This document shows, piece after piece, positions 1 to 10,739 of a stretch of DNA of 64,000 nucleotides. The position numbers were made by a program, and so were the translations under genes. Location: assembly GCA_037043015.1 (NCBI GenBank), contig CM073330.1, forward strand, positions 12,976,512 to 13,040,511, read 5' to 3'. Numbering within the stretch: the first letter of the stretch is position 1; each line of letters opens with the position of its first letter. The stretch is from Bryum argenteum. Taxonomy: Eukaryota; Streptophyta; Bryopsida; Bryales; Bryaceae. Under the pieces are notes generated by a model that ran no database searches, had not been told where the DNA came from, and saw only the letters and a program-made list of their open reading frames with translations.

Positions 1-1975
1 CGACGACATTCCGATCTTCCTGTAACCTGCCATCGATCTCTGGCTCGATTTAGTGGCTTTCTGGCTTCGTTTCAAGAACTCCAAGTTGGAACATGAGCAC
101 TGAGACTATTATGCAAGTTCTCGGTACCCAAAGTAGATCTCGATTGCAGGTTCGAAGACTATTATGAAAATCGGTACCCACAGTCATGCAAGGGATGATG
201 ATGAAAGTTCTGGAAACATTCTAGATCAATCGAATCGCCGGTTCAGTTTCAGGAACTCCAAGTTAGAGCTTAGCACTGACACTCACTAATTCTAAAAACT
301 ACCGGTCCCTCAACGCAGAAACTGTATGGGAAAGTGAATAATTATGACGATGAAGGTCTCACTGGAACCACTCTCTCCTGCAGCTCAATCGATCGGCACT
401 CTCACTAGTGCAGTTTCAAGACCAGTGAGTTTGATTCTCCGCTCACTGACTTAAAATCTCTTCCGTAACTCGTTGCCTCAACGCAATGGTGGAACAAAAC
501 TCTAGCTTAGACAGCTCGATCGATCGACACTCTAGTCCAGTTCAAGACCTGTAAGTTAGATTTCACGCTCACTAACTTAAAAAGCTCTAGTTCAGCCTAC
601 ATAGAGGCAGGACCTGCAAGACTAGAAAAAATATCTGTCGATCAATCGACGCTCTGGATCAGTTTATAATAAAACTGTCGTTAAACTCGGCGCCTCGACG
701 TTGAATTGTAGTAGCTGCTTCAGAAATCAATTTAAAGCGATGCCCACTTGATGATGTATAACATATATGGTAAAACTTACGGAATTTCGTGCCTGGGTGG
801 ATCGATCACGACCCAAGCGTGACTTGAACATATATTTATTAGTCGCCGCCATTATTCACTCAACAGTTCTGCAGTAGTAAAACAACCTGCTTTAACACGT
901 TGCTTACAATGGCATCGAAGCTCGCGCCGGCCGGTCGGTATCGACGACACTGGGGAATTGGGGAAATAGTTCTACTGCACATTGTTAGACATGCAAGCGT
1001 GCAACCATCCTTGAAAGAGTCGCAGCAGTGGACTAGTGGGTGGTTGACTTGTGCTTCGTCAATCACCACGTGTGGGCTGCCTTCCCGGAAGCAAACTGTT
1101 TTTGAGCATCCACTCTAGTGAGATCGGTTGCTTTATTGCAAAAAACGGTAGATAGTGGCCACCTACTTTGAAGATTTTGGGGGTCTTCGATGTACACGTA
1201 TATTCAGCAGCAAGTGGTGGTTACTAACCTTAGTTCTGTTAAAATGGCGGTATTATTTGTGTCATTTTGCTAAAGCCTTGATGTGCCATTTGGCAGCGTT
1301 CTAAAATATGTCATTTAAGAGGCATATTTTTAAACTCAAACTCAAAAATATTTATACTTCTAAATCTGATCTTGTCATTCTTGGAGACAATATATTGCAA
1401 ATAAGCTTGTATATTGTTGTTGACTACTTCTGCACGAACTATTGTCCATACCACAAATTGCAAATTAGAATTTACAAACATTGTGCAAACACTGTAGTAG
1501 TAACAACTAGTCCTACAAAGAATATTAGAGATCCCTACATGGTATAATTCAAATCAAACATTTAGAATTAAACCAATCAATCAATGGCAACTTGCTTCAC
1601 TTTTCAAGAAATCTTCAAGGATGTTACAAGTGCAAGCAATTTTTGTGCATGGAGAAAATTAGTAAAAAGATAGAGAAAGTGGAATTATCATTTTGGGACT
1701 CTTTTACAATGAGTTTTGAATTTTTGAAGTTGTAAATATAGAGGGCCTTGCAATATGAAGTCCAGAGGTCCACTTGATGAGCCCACATTCAAAAATGTAG
1801 TTTGAACTGGGCCTAACAAATGAACCGATCTCGAGGGCCTTATATAAGGGCTCATTTCCAAACCCTAGCATCAACCAATAAGAGTGCTTAGATTGTTCAA
1901 ATGGGTCTAAGAGGAAAAGTAGGTCTTCATCCCCTGAAGAGCCATTTTTACAACTAGTGTCCATAACTTTCCCTC
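1..1975. other. Gene-free stretch with degenerate short repeats
   Basis: I see no coding region. The first 700 bases hold several imperfect copies of short phrases, for example AACTCCAAGTT near 80 and 250, CTCACTAACTTAAAA near 430 and 570, and many GATCGATCG-type words, so it looks like decayed repeat. Around 1236-1320 the phrase TTCTGTTAAAATGGC is followed by further GTCATTT words and resembles the ends of the MITE at 30512-30766. Open frames here are short and show no recognisable domain. Confidence 0.5.
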
Positions 1976-4583
1976 CACTAGTAGAAAATCGCCAATAAAT
2001 GACTGGGCTAAATGACTCTGTTTACAGTCATATGACTCATATGTACCAAAATCAATCGTAAGGTGACTAGGGACGCTCGATGAAGCCTGTGTCATAGAAA
2101 GTGAGTAATATCGACCATTTGGTCGAAATGACTTGGGCTTCATCCGTCCGCTGTCATCCGCCTTCGTAGCCGACGTGGCTGCTGACATGGCCGATTTTTC
2201 GAAGGAGTTCTCCACCTCAGCCAAAATGGCGGGACCTACGTTCTGACATGGACGTTGACTAGATTTGGGGCAGTGAGGTAGGTTGACCGGAAATCCTACG
2301 TGGAAGCGCGGGATCTGACGTGGCGAAATTTGTGCACCCTTACTGTGTGACTTAAAAATGACTGGATGGTTTTTTTGGTAGTCGACGTGTTTAACTGTCG
2401 TTGGTCCACGTGTCTAGGCCATTTTTAGAGTATAACTCGTGGCAAAGTTATTGTCATGCCAAAGTCATAACAGAGACATTTCTTAGTCATTTATTAATAT
2501 AAAGTAGACAATGTGTCTAAGTTTGGTTAGTCCACGTGTCTAGGCTAGTTTTACGGTGTAATTCATGCTGCGGGGGGGGGGGTGATATTTGTTGTCATAT
2601 CACTGTCATATCGGTGTCATTTTGAAGTCGTTGATTGCGCTAAATGACTACTCATTTGCAAGTCATACAATGATTGTGTTAAAGTCATTGATGAGTAATA
2701 TTATTATTTTATTATTGGCTATAATACATAAGTCATAACATCGTCAAAGATGTGTCATTATGTACATGTGATTGAACTATGGCTACAAAATGACTAACAA
2801 GGCTACACTATAACTATTAGCTATTTGCCAACAATATTTTTGAAATAAAACTCCTGCTTGCTGCTGAAAATGCCACTCATGTGGCATGGTACTACCTTGG
2901 ACCTTGTCATATTTAGAATAAAACAAAACACCTCTTGCACAACTGTAAATTACACCAAACAATTTAGAAATACAACACAATCAAGTAGGAAATGTGCATC
3001 ATGGATTTATACTACTCATACTTTGGTTCCCTACGAGTCATTCTTTAGTCATATTTTGGTACTTCCAAATCATTTCTAAGTCATTTTGATGTCATTTCTA
3101 AGTCGTACTATAGTATTAAGATCAAAACCCTAAAATTTCAGCCCTAGTATGGCGGCCTTGACAATATTAGGGTTTTCAAGACTGTCCAGGTACGTGAAGA
3201 TTGAGTGCTGAAAAAATTTGGTAGGCTTCATTATTGGCATGTGTGTATTCTCTCATCTTTGTTTAAGTGTTAGGCTGCTAAAAACATTACTTCAGGGTTT
3301 CTAATCACCATCTGCTTGAACTTCCTACCGCTCTTGCAAACAGAAAAAGAAGAAAGGAAAGGAAGGAAATAGACATACCTTCACAACCATGCTTCTCCAC
3401 TCCTTACTCAAAGATGGCATCATAACACCTAAACTCACAAAAAGAACCAAAAAAAAATGCATGTCTAATGAGTAATGTTTGTGCTTTTCTCTAACTACTA
3501 CAAATCAACTACTCTAAACCAAAGGCAATAAGTGCAAGGTAATCAAGAGAAGAGAGGAACTTTAATAAAAAAAACTCAAGAAAAAGAGAGCTTCAGATTA
3601 AGAGGAGAGAGAGTAATCTAAACTTCAGAAAATGGTATAAGAAAAAGAGAGTTTGAGAGATGGAGCAGACCATTATATGTGGTGCAGTTAGGGTTAGGGT
3701 TTGATAAGGTCCACCACACTAATTTATGACCATTTTGCCTACACTATTTGTTGTTGAAAAAAAAAATCTTGATAACACAATGACTACAATATGATACCAA
3801 GTCATCCACGTCAGATAATTATTTCCAAATATATGAAATACAAAACAAAATAGAAGAGCCATATAGGGAAAAAATATAAAGGTAACTACGGTTCTCGTCA
3901 AGAAATGACTACAGCATGACTCCAACTTATCTACGTCACAAAAAAAAAACACCCATGTACTCATTCTACAGTCATATAGGAAGACTCCTTTGAGTCCATG
4001 CTAGCAGATTATACTAATTAGATAAGAATGAACTCGAAGTTCTTGCCAACTCAGCCGAATAGAAAATTTCCCCTACCGAAATGAGTGTAGAATGACTAAG
4101 AAATATCCACGTCAGAAAATGATTAAAACACAGAAAAACTAAATATTAAAAGCTAGAAGCCACGTATGATACCAAAAAACAGTCCCATTTTCCACCACAT
4201 CTTTATGACTGCGAAATGACTTCTACTTATCCAAGTCAGCATATAGTTATCCTCCCAAAATTATGGATACAAAGTATACAAGCCACGTCTTATTACATAA
4301 ACTTGCCGTAAAAATAGAGCACAGTCAGACCGATGGTGAGACGTATCCATGACTGCGAAATCACTAGCGTCTGGCCACGTCGGCAAGCGAGATGAGAAGC
4401 TGTGGATGGAAATGAAATTCCGCCACTTTCATCTCTCAAGCTATTTGTAAATGACAGGCGAATGACTAGGACCATTTTTTTGAAAAATCTTTAGTCGTAT
4501 GAGCGGATTTAGTCAATCTTTAGTCATTTGGGCCACAGAGTCATTTAATTCCCGGTCACCAAAACATGTTTTTTCTACTAGTG
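1976..4583. mobile_element. Non-autonomous CACTA (EnSpm-type) DNA transposon
   Basis: The left end reads CACTAGTAGAAAA at 1976 and the right end is its exact inverse, TTTTCTACTAGTG, finishing at 4583. Both ends are flanked by the same three bases, CTC (1973-1975 and 4584-4586), which is the 3-bp target duplication expected of CACTA elements. Both subterminal zones are packed with AAATGACT / AGTCATTT words, and on the right these recur as longer units ending in ATCCACGTCAG (near 3800, 3920, 4100, 4210, 4370). Such subterminal repeats are where CACTA transposases bind in known elements. The 2608-bp interior has no transposase frame, so it would depend on an autonomous partner. It contains an interstitial telomere-like GGTTAGGGTT near 3690 and a run of G near 2572. 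Confidence 0.88.
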
Positions 4584-5525
4584 CTCCAAAATGCCTCTAT
4601 GTCACCTTCCACATAAGCTCAAGGAGAAGTAGGCCAACTCTCAATGTAAAGCCCTTGTGCCCATTTGAGGAGCAATTTTGACAATTTAACCCTAAAGGTT
4701 TTGTAGAGCCGAAATGGGTTTTTGGTGTTTTGGGCAACTCAGAGCCCCAAATGGAGTAACTTAATTTAATATTATAGGCTATATATTAGTCTAAGACTTG
4801 CCTGTACTACAAGGTGTGTGTGTGCAAAAATTTGGAAAGTTAATTTCCAACTTTGGATTTTTTATTCACACAAACTTTTGTTTTCAAATCCAAATAGGGC
4901 AACACAAAATATAAAAATATAAAAGGGTTTCTTTGGAATTTATTGAAACAAAAAATATGCTCACAATAATACTACTACCAAACTTTTCAAATGAACCAAG
5001 ACTACTACTTTTACAAGGGCAACCCCAAAAATTTCAGATACAATCTTCACAATGCTCAAAAACAAACTTGGGAGACAAAAAAAAACACCTCCAATCTAGG
5101 GATTGTGTCTGTAATCCATATATATCCATATTGCCCATGAAATCACTCCCCTAAGCAATTTCCACAACAACTGGAGGATTGAAGGCGCATGTTCGACGAG
5201 TCTGGTCTCGACGTCTCGGCGTTCGAAATCCTCACCATTGAATTTAATAGGGAGAAGTTGTCTCTTTGTTTGGGCCATTTCTTGTAAAGTAAAGCTGTAT
5301 GGTGTCATGGTGATCGTCACTGCGTTGAAGCGGTGCTCTTCGACGGCATTGGGCGGTGATAAAACTGACCATGTAAGTTGCTGATTCCGGAATATCTCAT
5401 TTGTGTGTCTTTAGTTATAAAAACGTGCTATGCCGGCATGCTAATCAGAGTGTTAGGAACAAAGTTTGTTTCTGTGTCAGGAATCTTCCACATATGCTTG
5501 TGTCACTTTCAATACACAAGAGTTC
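4584..5525. other. Gene-free spacer, one possible piggyBac-like end
   Basis: No gene is recognisable. TTAA at 4686-4689 is followed by CCCTAAAGG and then GCCGAAATGG, close to the start of the MITE at 7849, so a decayed relative may begin here. I found no matching right end. The rest is AT-rich with poly-A runs. Confidence 0.4.
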
Positions 5526-5529
5526 TTAA

Positions 5530-5789
5530 CTCCTAACTTCCCTTAAAACCCGAAACTGGTTTTGGAGGTTTGTGCAGGAGAAAAACTCAGCCAACTTTGA
5601 CCATTATAATCTCACAAATGAGGAAGAATGAACCGTTCAAATTTGGTATGTGAGAAGAATGTCAAGTGAACTTTGAGATCTTACGGTTGAATCTTTTAAA
5701 TAATGCTTGGATTGAGATTTTTTGAGCTTAATCTTAAGGAAGGTCAAATTTTGTGACCTAGACCGTTGTGCAACAAGGAGAGTTAGGGG
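5530..5789. mobile_element. PiggyBac-like MITE, 260 bp, TTAA-flanked
   Basis: TTAA lies on both sides (5526-5529 and 5790-5793). The left end is CTCCTAACTTCCCTT and the inverted right end is CCCCTAACTCTCCTTG. PiggyBac elements insert at TTAA and begin with CCC, and the larger element at 35278 begins CCCCTAAACG. The interior holds no frame. About 120 bases of its middle, including CCAACTTTGACCATTATAAT, are shared with the MITE at 7849-8099. Confidence 0.65.
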
Positions 5790-5793
5790 TTAA

Positions 5794-7576
5794 TTAGTGT
5801 TACAAACAGTGATTGTGAACTATGTCATCATAGAGTTACAACACTGATTGTCAAACCATAACACTACATGTGAGAGCATGTACACTTTCTTGGAAGTGGA
5901 AAAGTTTATTGGAAGTGGTGCAATTGGTGGCTTACACTAATCTCCATGTAACACTAACTAAGAACTCTTGTGTAATACAAAATTGTTCGTGGTACACTAA
6001 GAATCATACTCATGAATACACCCCGAGCCCTCAGTACACTTCGGTGTACTCAACACATCCGTAGGTGTAAAACACCACTCCTCAAATCTGGTGCAAAACC
6101 AAGGATCAAATAGGGACAAGGCGGTGAACAATGGTATTGTAGCCTGGTGAGTCACCAACGACGAAAGGTTTGCAAGAGCAAATGATAGCTGGTTGGAGGG
6201 GTCGACCCCGCGTCGGCTAGAACATGAAATATGTAACTTCTTCCCGGATGTACTACCCAATGAGGCGACAACATGAGACGGATCATTTGGGAAACCCTCC
6301 GATGGTCCTCACCTACATAAGATGATTTGCATTGTTGGTCTTTCAATTATATTGGTAGTATTAAAATGGTTACTTTTTGTGTATCTTGCAACCCTTTGGA
6401 GTAACCACGTAATTTGGTGGTCCTACCTTTGACCCTACTCCCCCATAGAATTTGGATGCTGAGGTTAGAAGATTCTTGAGATACACAAACTTAATGGTTA
6501 GCAGAGCAAGATTTCGTGGTGGACTAGTGTTATTTTCGGCTTCATAGAACAAGATAAACCTCATTACTCTCACGAGTACATCAAGCTCCTTCTTCCGTGT
6601 AGTTGCCGAGTATACAAAGGACAATTTTCCTTTACTGTCTGTACTTCACATGTTTTTAAAACAATTTCTAAGTATGTATAATTCGAGGCATGAGTATGTG
6701 TTTGAAATTTCAAAGTATGAGACTATTTTTGGACTTTGATTCCTAGCTAGTAGTGTCAGCACTGGATCAGAAAGAGGTGTCACATCTGATGCAGTTGGAT
6801 ACACTGCCCCGTTGTCAAGTGACAGTGATGATGCAGGACCAAAATCTAGTCTTCTCTATTTTGACCGGCCCCTTTGGTGAAACAAGTACTGCAACCTGCT
6901 GAATGAAGATCTATTCTTCATCGGTAGGGCAATGCTTCAAGTTTTAGTCCTAGCTAAGATTTTAGTTTGTCTCATGATTATTATATGAAATATATTCTTG
7001 AGGGAAGGAGGTAATCTTCAATGTGACCATTTTGCAATTTTTACTAATAGTCAGAGGTGATTTTCGATATAAAAAATACCTAGGAGGGGAGGGGGGGGGG
7101 TTTAGTTTTTTTTTGTCAAACGTTGCTAAAATGAAACAATGTCCTCATACTTGGTCTAACAATCTTCTGAAGGAAATTAGGTATTGTTATTTATAATTTC
7201 ATAGATTTGAGGTTGAAAACAATGCAAGAGTAAGTATTAGTGTGGTGCTTCATATGAGCAACATTGAAGCTGCTCAAATTGCAAACCCCGGCTCTTAGAT
7301 TAGTGATATTTAGGCTTGTATAGAAAAAACATTATTATATAGATGGTTTGTCATATACTCATATTCTTCTTTAGTTGATTCAACTTCCACCTATTGTAAG
7401 TGAGATACCTAAGTAAATTTTCAAGCATTGATAAACACAACCATAGTTTTTGCTCTAATGACCTACTACAATCACATGCTCATCACATGCCATGTGGGTC
7501 ACATCATTTTAAACACTTCACACTTCGTAATATATTGGAATAAGGTGCTCACTTGATAATTATTACCAAAATTTGT
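5794..7576. other. Gene-free spacer
   Basis: No gene, RNA or complete mobile element recognised. Short open frames on both strands lack domains and codon bias. A G-run sits at 7086-7100. Confidence 0.5.
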
Positions 7577-7667
7577 ACTCCCTCTCTCTCATTATAATAG
7601 TGAAGTTGAGAGGTAGATTAATTTGAGGAAACCTAGTAGACAATCATAATTACTAAGACAGAGAGAG
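7577..7667. mobile_element. Stowaway-like MITE, 91 bp
   Basis: The segment starts CTCCCTCTCTCTC after TA and ends GACAGAGAGAG before TA. The ends are imperfect inverted repeats, and TA on each side fits the target duplication of Tc1/mariner-type Stowaway MITEs, which typically begin CTCCCTC. The short length and low-complexity ends make this call tentative. Confidence 0.5.
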
Positions 7668-7848
7668 TATTCAAAAAAAAAGAGTTAGAGCACTCAAGAC
7701 AAAATTTGATAAAATTTTAAAATTTGGACTCATTATACATAGGAACATTCTTATCAAATGAATTCTACATTACCAATAACAAAGCGACAAACCATTGTCA
7801 AAATCAAAGTTAACGATCTAACTTGGGCAATGGATGTAAAAAAATTAA

Positions 7849-8099
7849 CCCCTAAAGATCCAAGAAAGTCGAAATGGCTTTTTGGGATTTCCGCAGTGAA
7901 AAATGTCAGCCAACTTTGACCATTATAATCTCAAAATCAGAGGAAAATCAACGGTTCAAATTTTACATATGAGTAAAGGATCAAGTTAACTTCAAGATCT
8001 TACGGTTGAATCTTCTAGTTAATACTTAGACTGAGTTTTTTTAGGCCTGAAGCACAAGAGGATCCTTTTAGACAATTTTGTATCAAGGATCTCTAGGGG
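7849..8099. mobile_element. PiggyBac-like MITE, 251 bp
   Basis: The left end follows TTAA (7845-7848) and reads CCCCTAAAGATCC. The inverted right end reads CCCCTAGAGATCC and is followed by CTAA, one base away from TTAA. Its middle is homologous to the MITE at 5530-5789 (shared words CCAACTTTGACCATTATAAT and GATCTTACGGTTGAATC). There is no coding content. It probably belongs to the same family as the complete element at 35278-41715. Confidence 0.65.
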
Positions 8100-9133
8100 C
8101 TAAAACTCACACAATAAAGACAACAGGAGCCACTCACTGACACATCGCATGAACCTTGCAGCAAGCAAACGAAAGCATTATTACAGAAACAAGTACTGTA
8201 GTACTCCATGGCAGCTGACAATAAGCTATCAAGTCGGTTAAATGTTGAGGAGTCCTGGTAAATACTTATCAAGTGCACCTCGTGGACAGGGCGCCAACAA
8301 CTCACGCCAAAGCTGCCGCCCGCTCATCGACAGTCTCACCTACTTCGTCGTCTTCTCCGATTCCCTCTCCCAGATCCACCCATTCAGACACAGACTCCTT
8401 CTGCATTGCTTTTGTTTATGGCACCATGCATTTTTTTAGTGGAGGCGTGGAACTGCAGGGTACTAGATCTTGTTGAAGATTGATCAATTGCTTTCGGGAC
8501 ATGAGCTTGTTAGCTATGACCTCGTCGACGTTGATCGCATTGGGTGGGTTGCAGCGCCATGTATGGAAGCTGGCGTAACTGATCGTCATGGCGGGGATCA
8601 TGGTGATGGCTTTCGTCCCATCAGGTTCGATCGTTGTTTTTTGGTCTTTTCATCTTCATTGGACGATTGTGATAGTCTGGCTAGTTTGCACTAGATATTG
8701 GAGTTGGCGTTGACGAGGTGATTTCCAGCAGAAGCGGATTCCGATGGCCTGTGATAGTGTGGATGTAGAGTCTAAGAAGCTGTTTTGCTCTGGAACGGAT
8801 TCTATTTTATTGCTGAGCTTCAATTGAATGTGTGACGGGTGAACTATGTACCTATTGAAACTGTATATTAAAATTGGCATTTTGACGAGTACAGAGATTG
8901 GTTGATCCTTTTTGTGCTCCTCGAACAGTTTCCCTTTCCTTTCATCATCCGGAATGCAATCTCTATCCTTCCTATCATGATAAACAACAGTCCTCTTTTT
9001 CTTCTAATCACATTGTACAATGTTTTCATCCTTCTTCTGCTCGATCTACCCAAATGCATTCTAGCGCTACAATAAAACGGGGGTCCTGAATTGTGTACAA
9101 TGGATCCGATTGTTTGATTGCTGGCGATGCAAT
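8100..9133. other. Spacer upstream of the GDU-like gene
   Basis: No gene recognised. It probably includes the promoter and 5-prime UTR of the gene at 9134, but I see no clear TATA box or intron. Short open frames overlap on both strands without recognisable domains. Confidence 0.45.
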
Positions 9134-9664
9134 ATGTTGATTGCGATTCCAGGCGTCCATTTTGGATCTATCTCGTCGTCTGAGAGGGAGTGTAAAATCT
9201 GTGCATCAGGGAGGAGACTGATGAGCAGAGTGGGAGTGGAGCCGAAATGGCTCATGTCGACGAGGATCGGCGCGCTGCGAACAGCGCCAGGGGGCTTGAG
9301 AGCCGTGTCAAACCACCGGCACGAGCACGGGTCGCAGCAGCAGCACAAGCAGCAGTGGGGGTATGTGGCCATTCTGGGCGTGGCAGCAGGCATGGTAGCG
9401 CTCATCTGCTTCTACCTCTGCGTGTGGCTGGTGCGCCAACAGAGCCGGCAACGCGGTCTCGTCCAAGTGCCTCACCCACCACCACCACTACTCGCTGAAG
9501 AAGACCACCAGTCATCGCCCTCTTCGACGGAGACGATGCTGAAGAGAGCGCCCAGTGGCGATGGCGACAATGCGGCGCACTCTTGGAACTCCGAGAGCGT
9601 GGAGCTCGTGGTCATGGCTGGCGAGCATGTGCCCACTTTTGTTGCGCACCCGGCCAGCCATTAG
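9134..9664 (+). CDS. Glutamine-dumper (GDU)-like membrane protein
   Basis: Single-exon frame of 176 residues from the first ATG. One membrane segment is visible (about residues 76-98, WGYVAILGVAAGMVALICFY onward), followed by a proline-rich and acidic cytosolic tail. The C-terminus contains VELVVMAGEHVPTFVAHP, which matches the VIMAG motif that defines plant GLUTAMINE DUMPER proteins. In Arabidopsis these are small plasma-membrane proteins that stimulate amino-acid export and whose VIMAG motif interacts with the E3 ligase LOG2. The N-terminus before the membrane segment (about 75 residues) is longer than in typical GDUs, so translation may instead start at an ATG near 9221 (MSRVG) or 9252 (MSTRI). 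Family assignment rests on topology plus the C-terminal motif only. Confidence 0.72.
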   Translation: MLIAIPGVHFGSISSSERECKICASGRRLMSRVGVEPKWLMSTRIGALRTAPGGLRAVSNHRHEHGSQQQHKQQWGYVAILGVAAGMVALICFYLCVWLVRQQSRQRGLVQVPHPPPPLLAEEDHQSSPSSTETMLKRAPSGDGDNAAHSWNSESVELVVMAGEHVPTFVAHPASH

Positions 9665-10739
9665 CAACGCTCAAGTAATGTATCCTTGAATACTATAACC
9701 CAAGAAGATACTTACCAACTTAAACGGAGCACCTCTCATTTTTTGCTCCACAAGGCATAGGCAAATGAACGTCACAAGGACCTCCCACTTCACCACTTAA
9801 CTTTTATTCATATTTGATATGATCATCAACCGTAGGAAATGAGTACGAGTGAGTACAAATACAGTGTCTCATTCACATGTGTCGAGAGTTCAAATGGCTG
9901 CACTACGAAAAATTCTTGCACTGCTCACCTCTTTTTTAACGTAACGCGACCACCAGCCATAAGCAAGAACTACACTCACCTCTCCATTTCTTGTTTAATG
10001 CAAACCTGCACCTTATCTTTCCCAGACCGATGTGTTTTTATTCAAGACTCCAATGGGAGTTGAAACAGTAATATAATCCCAATCGTGGGAAGCAAAATCA
10101 GTCTAAAACTTGACCCTAGATCGTCAAATTTTAGAACACCTTGGAATCGAGGTGGAGATTTCTATAGACTTGGACTGAAATCTATTGTTCTTCATTAATC
10201 GAACCAGACGAACACACTCATATATGATTACACCGCTTCACGACACTGTGCTTGAAGCTCCTTCTTTATTCAAGAACACACACAAGAAGACGAACAGACA
10301 ACAACGTGACAGTGAGACAGAAACAAAGTTATTCCCACTCAGCTGAACACAGGATGAGAACGAAGACTAAACTTCATCCAAACAACGATAGTCATCTAAA
10401 CTAAAGAACTAAAGAGCTGTTCATGCTACTAAGTACTTCATCACAATGTAAACCAATAAAATCCAACCGCGAACAGACACTGGGTGAACGGATTGTTGGA
10501 GAAGAAATGGCAACATCAGTACGCTTTTCATGTCTGTTTTCTTCCATAGACCTCTTGAACAATTTTAGATCTTTCATTCCCAAGTCAAGAACGATTTCAG
10601 AACACCTTCTCTAGAACCTTACAAGGCTAGGGAGATTTTTACCACAAAAGTATACCTGGATTTGGAAGTCAATTACCAACCGAAGCTGGATGAACGGGTT
10701 GACGAAATAGCGGAGCTGAGTGGACTAGGCGGAACATGA

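Noticed and set aside
1976-4583. Small coding gene inside the CACTA element
   Set aside because: Frames are at most about 105 codons, run through the subterminal repeats and show no transposase or captured-gene domain.
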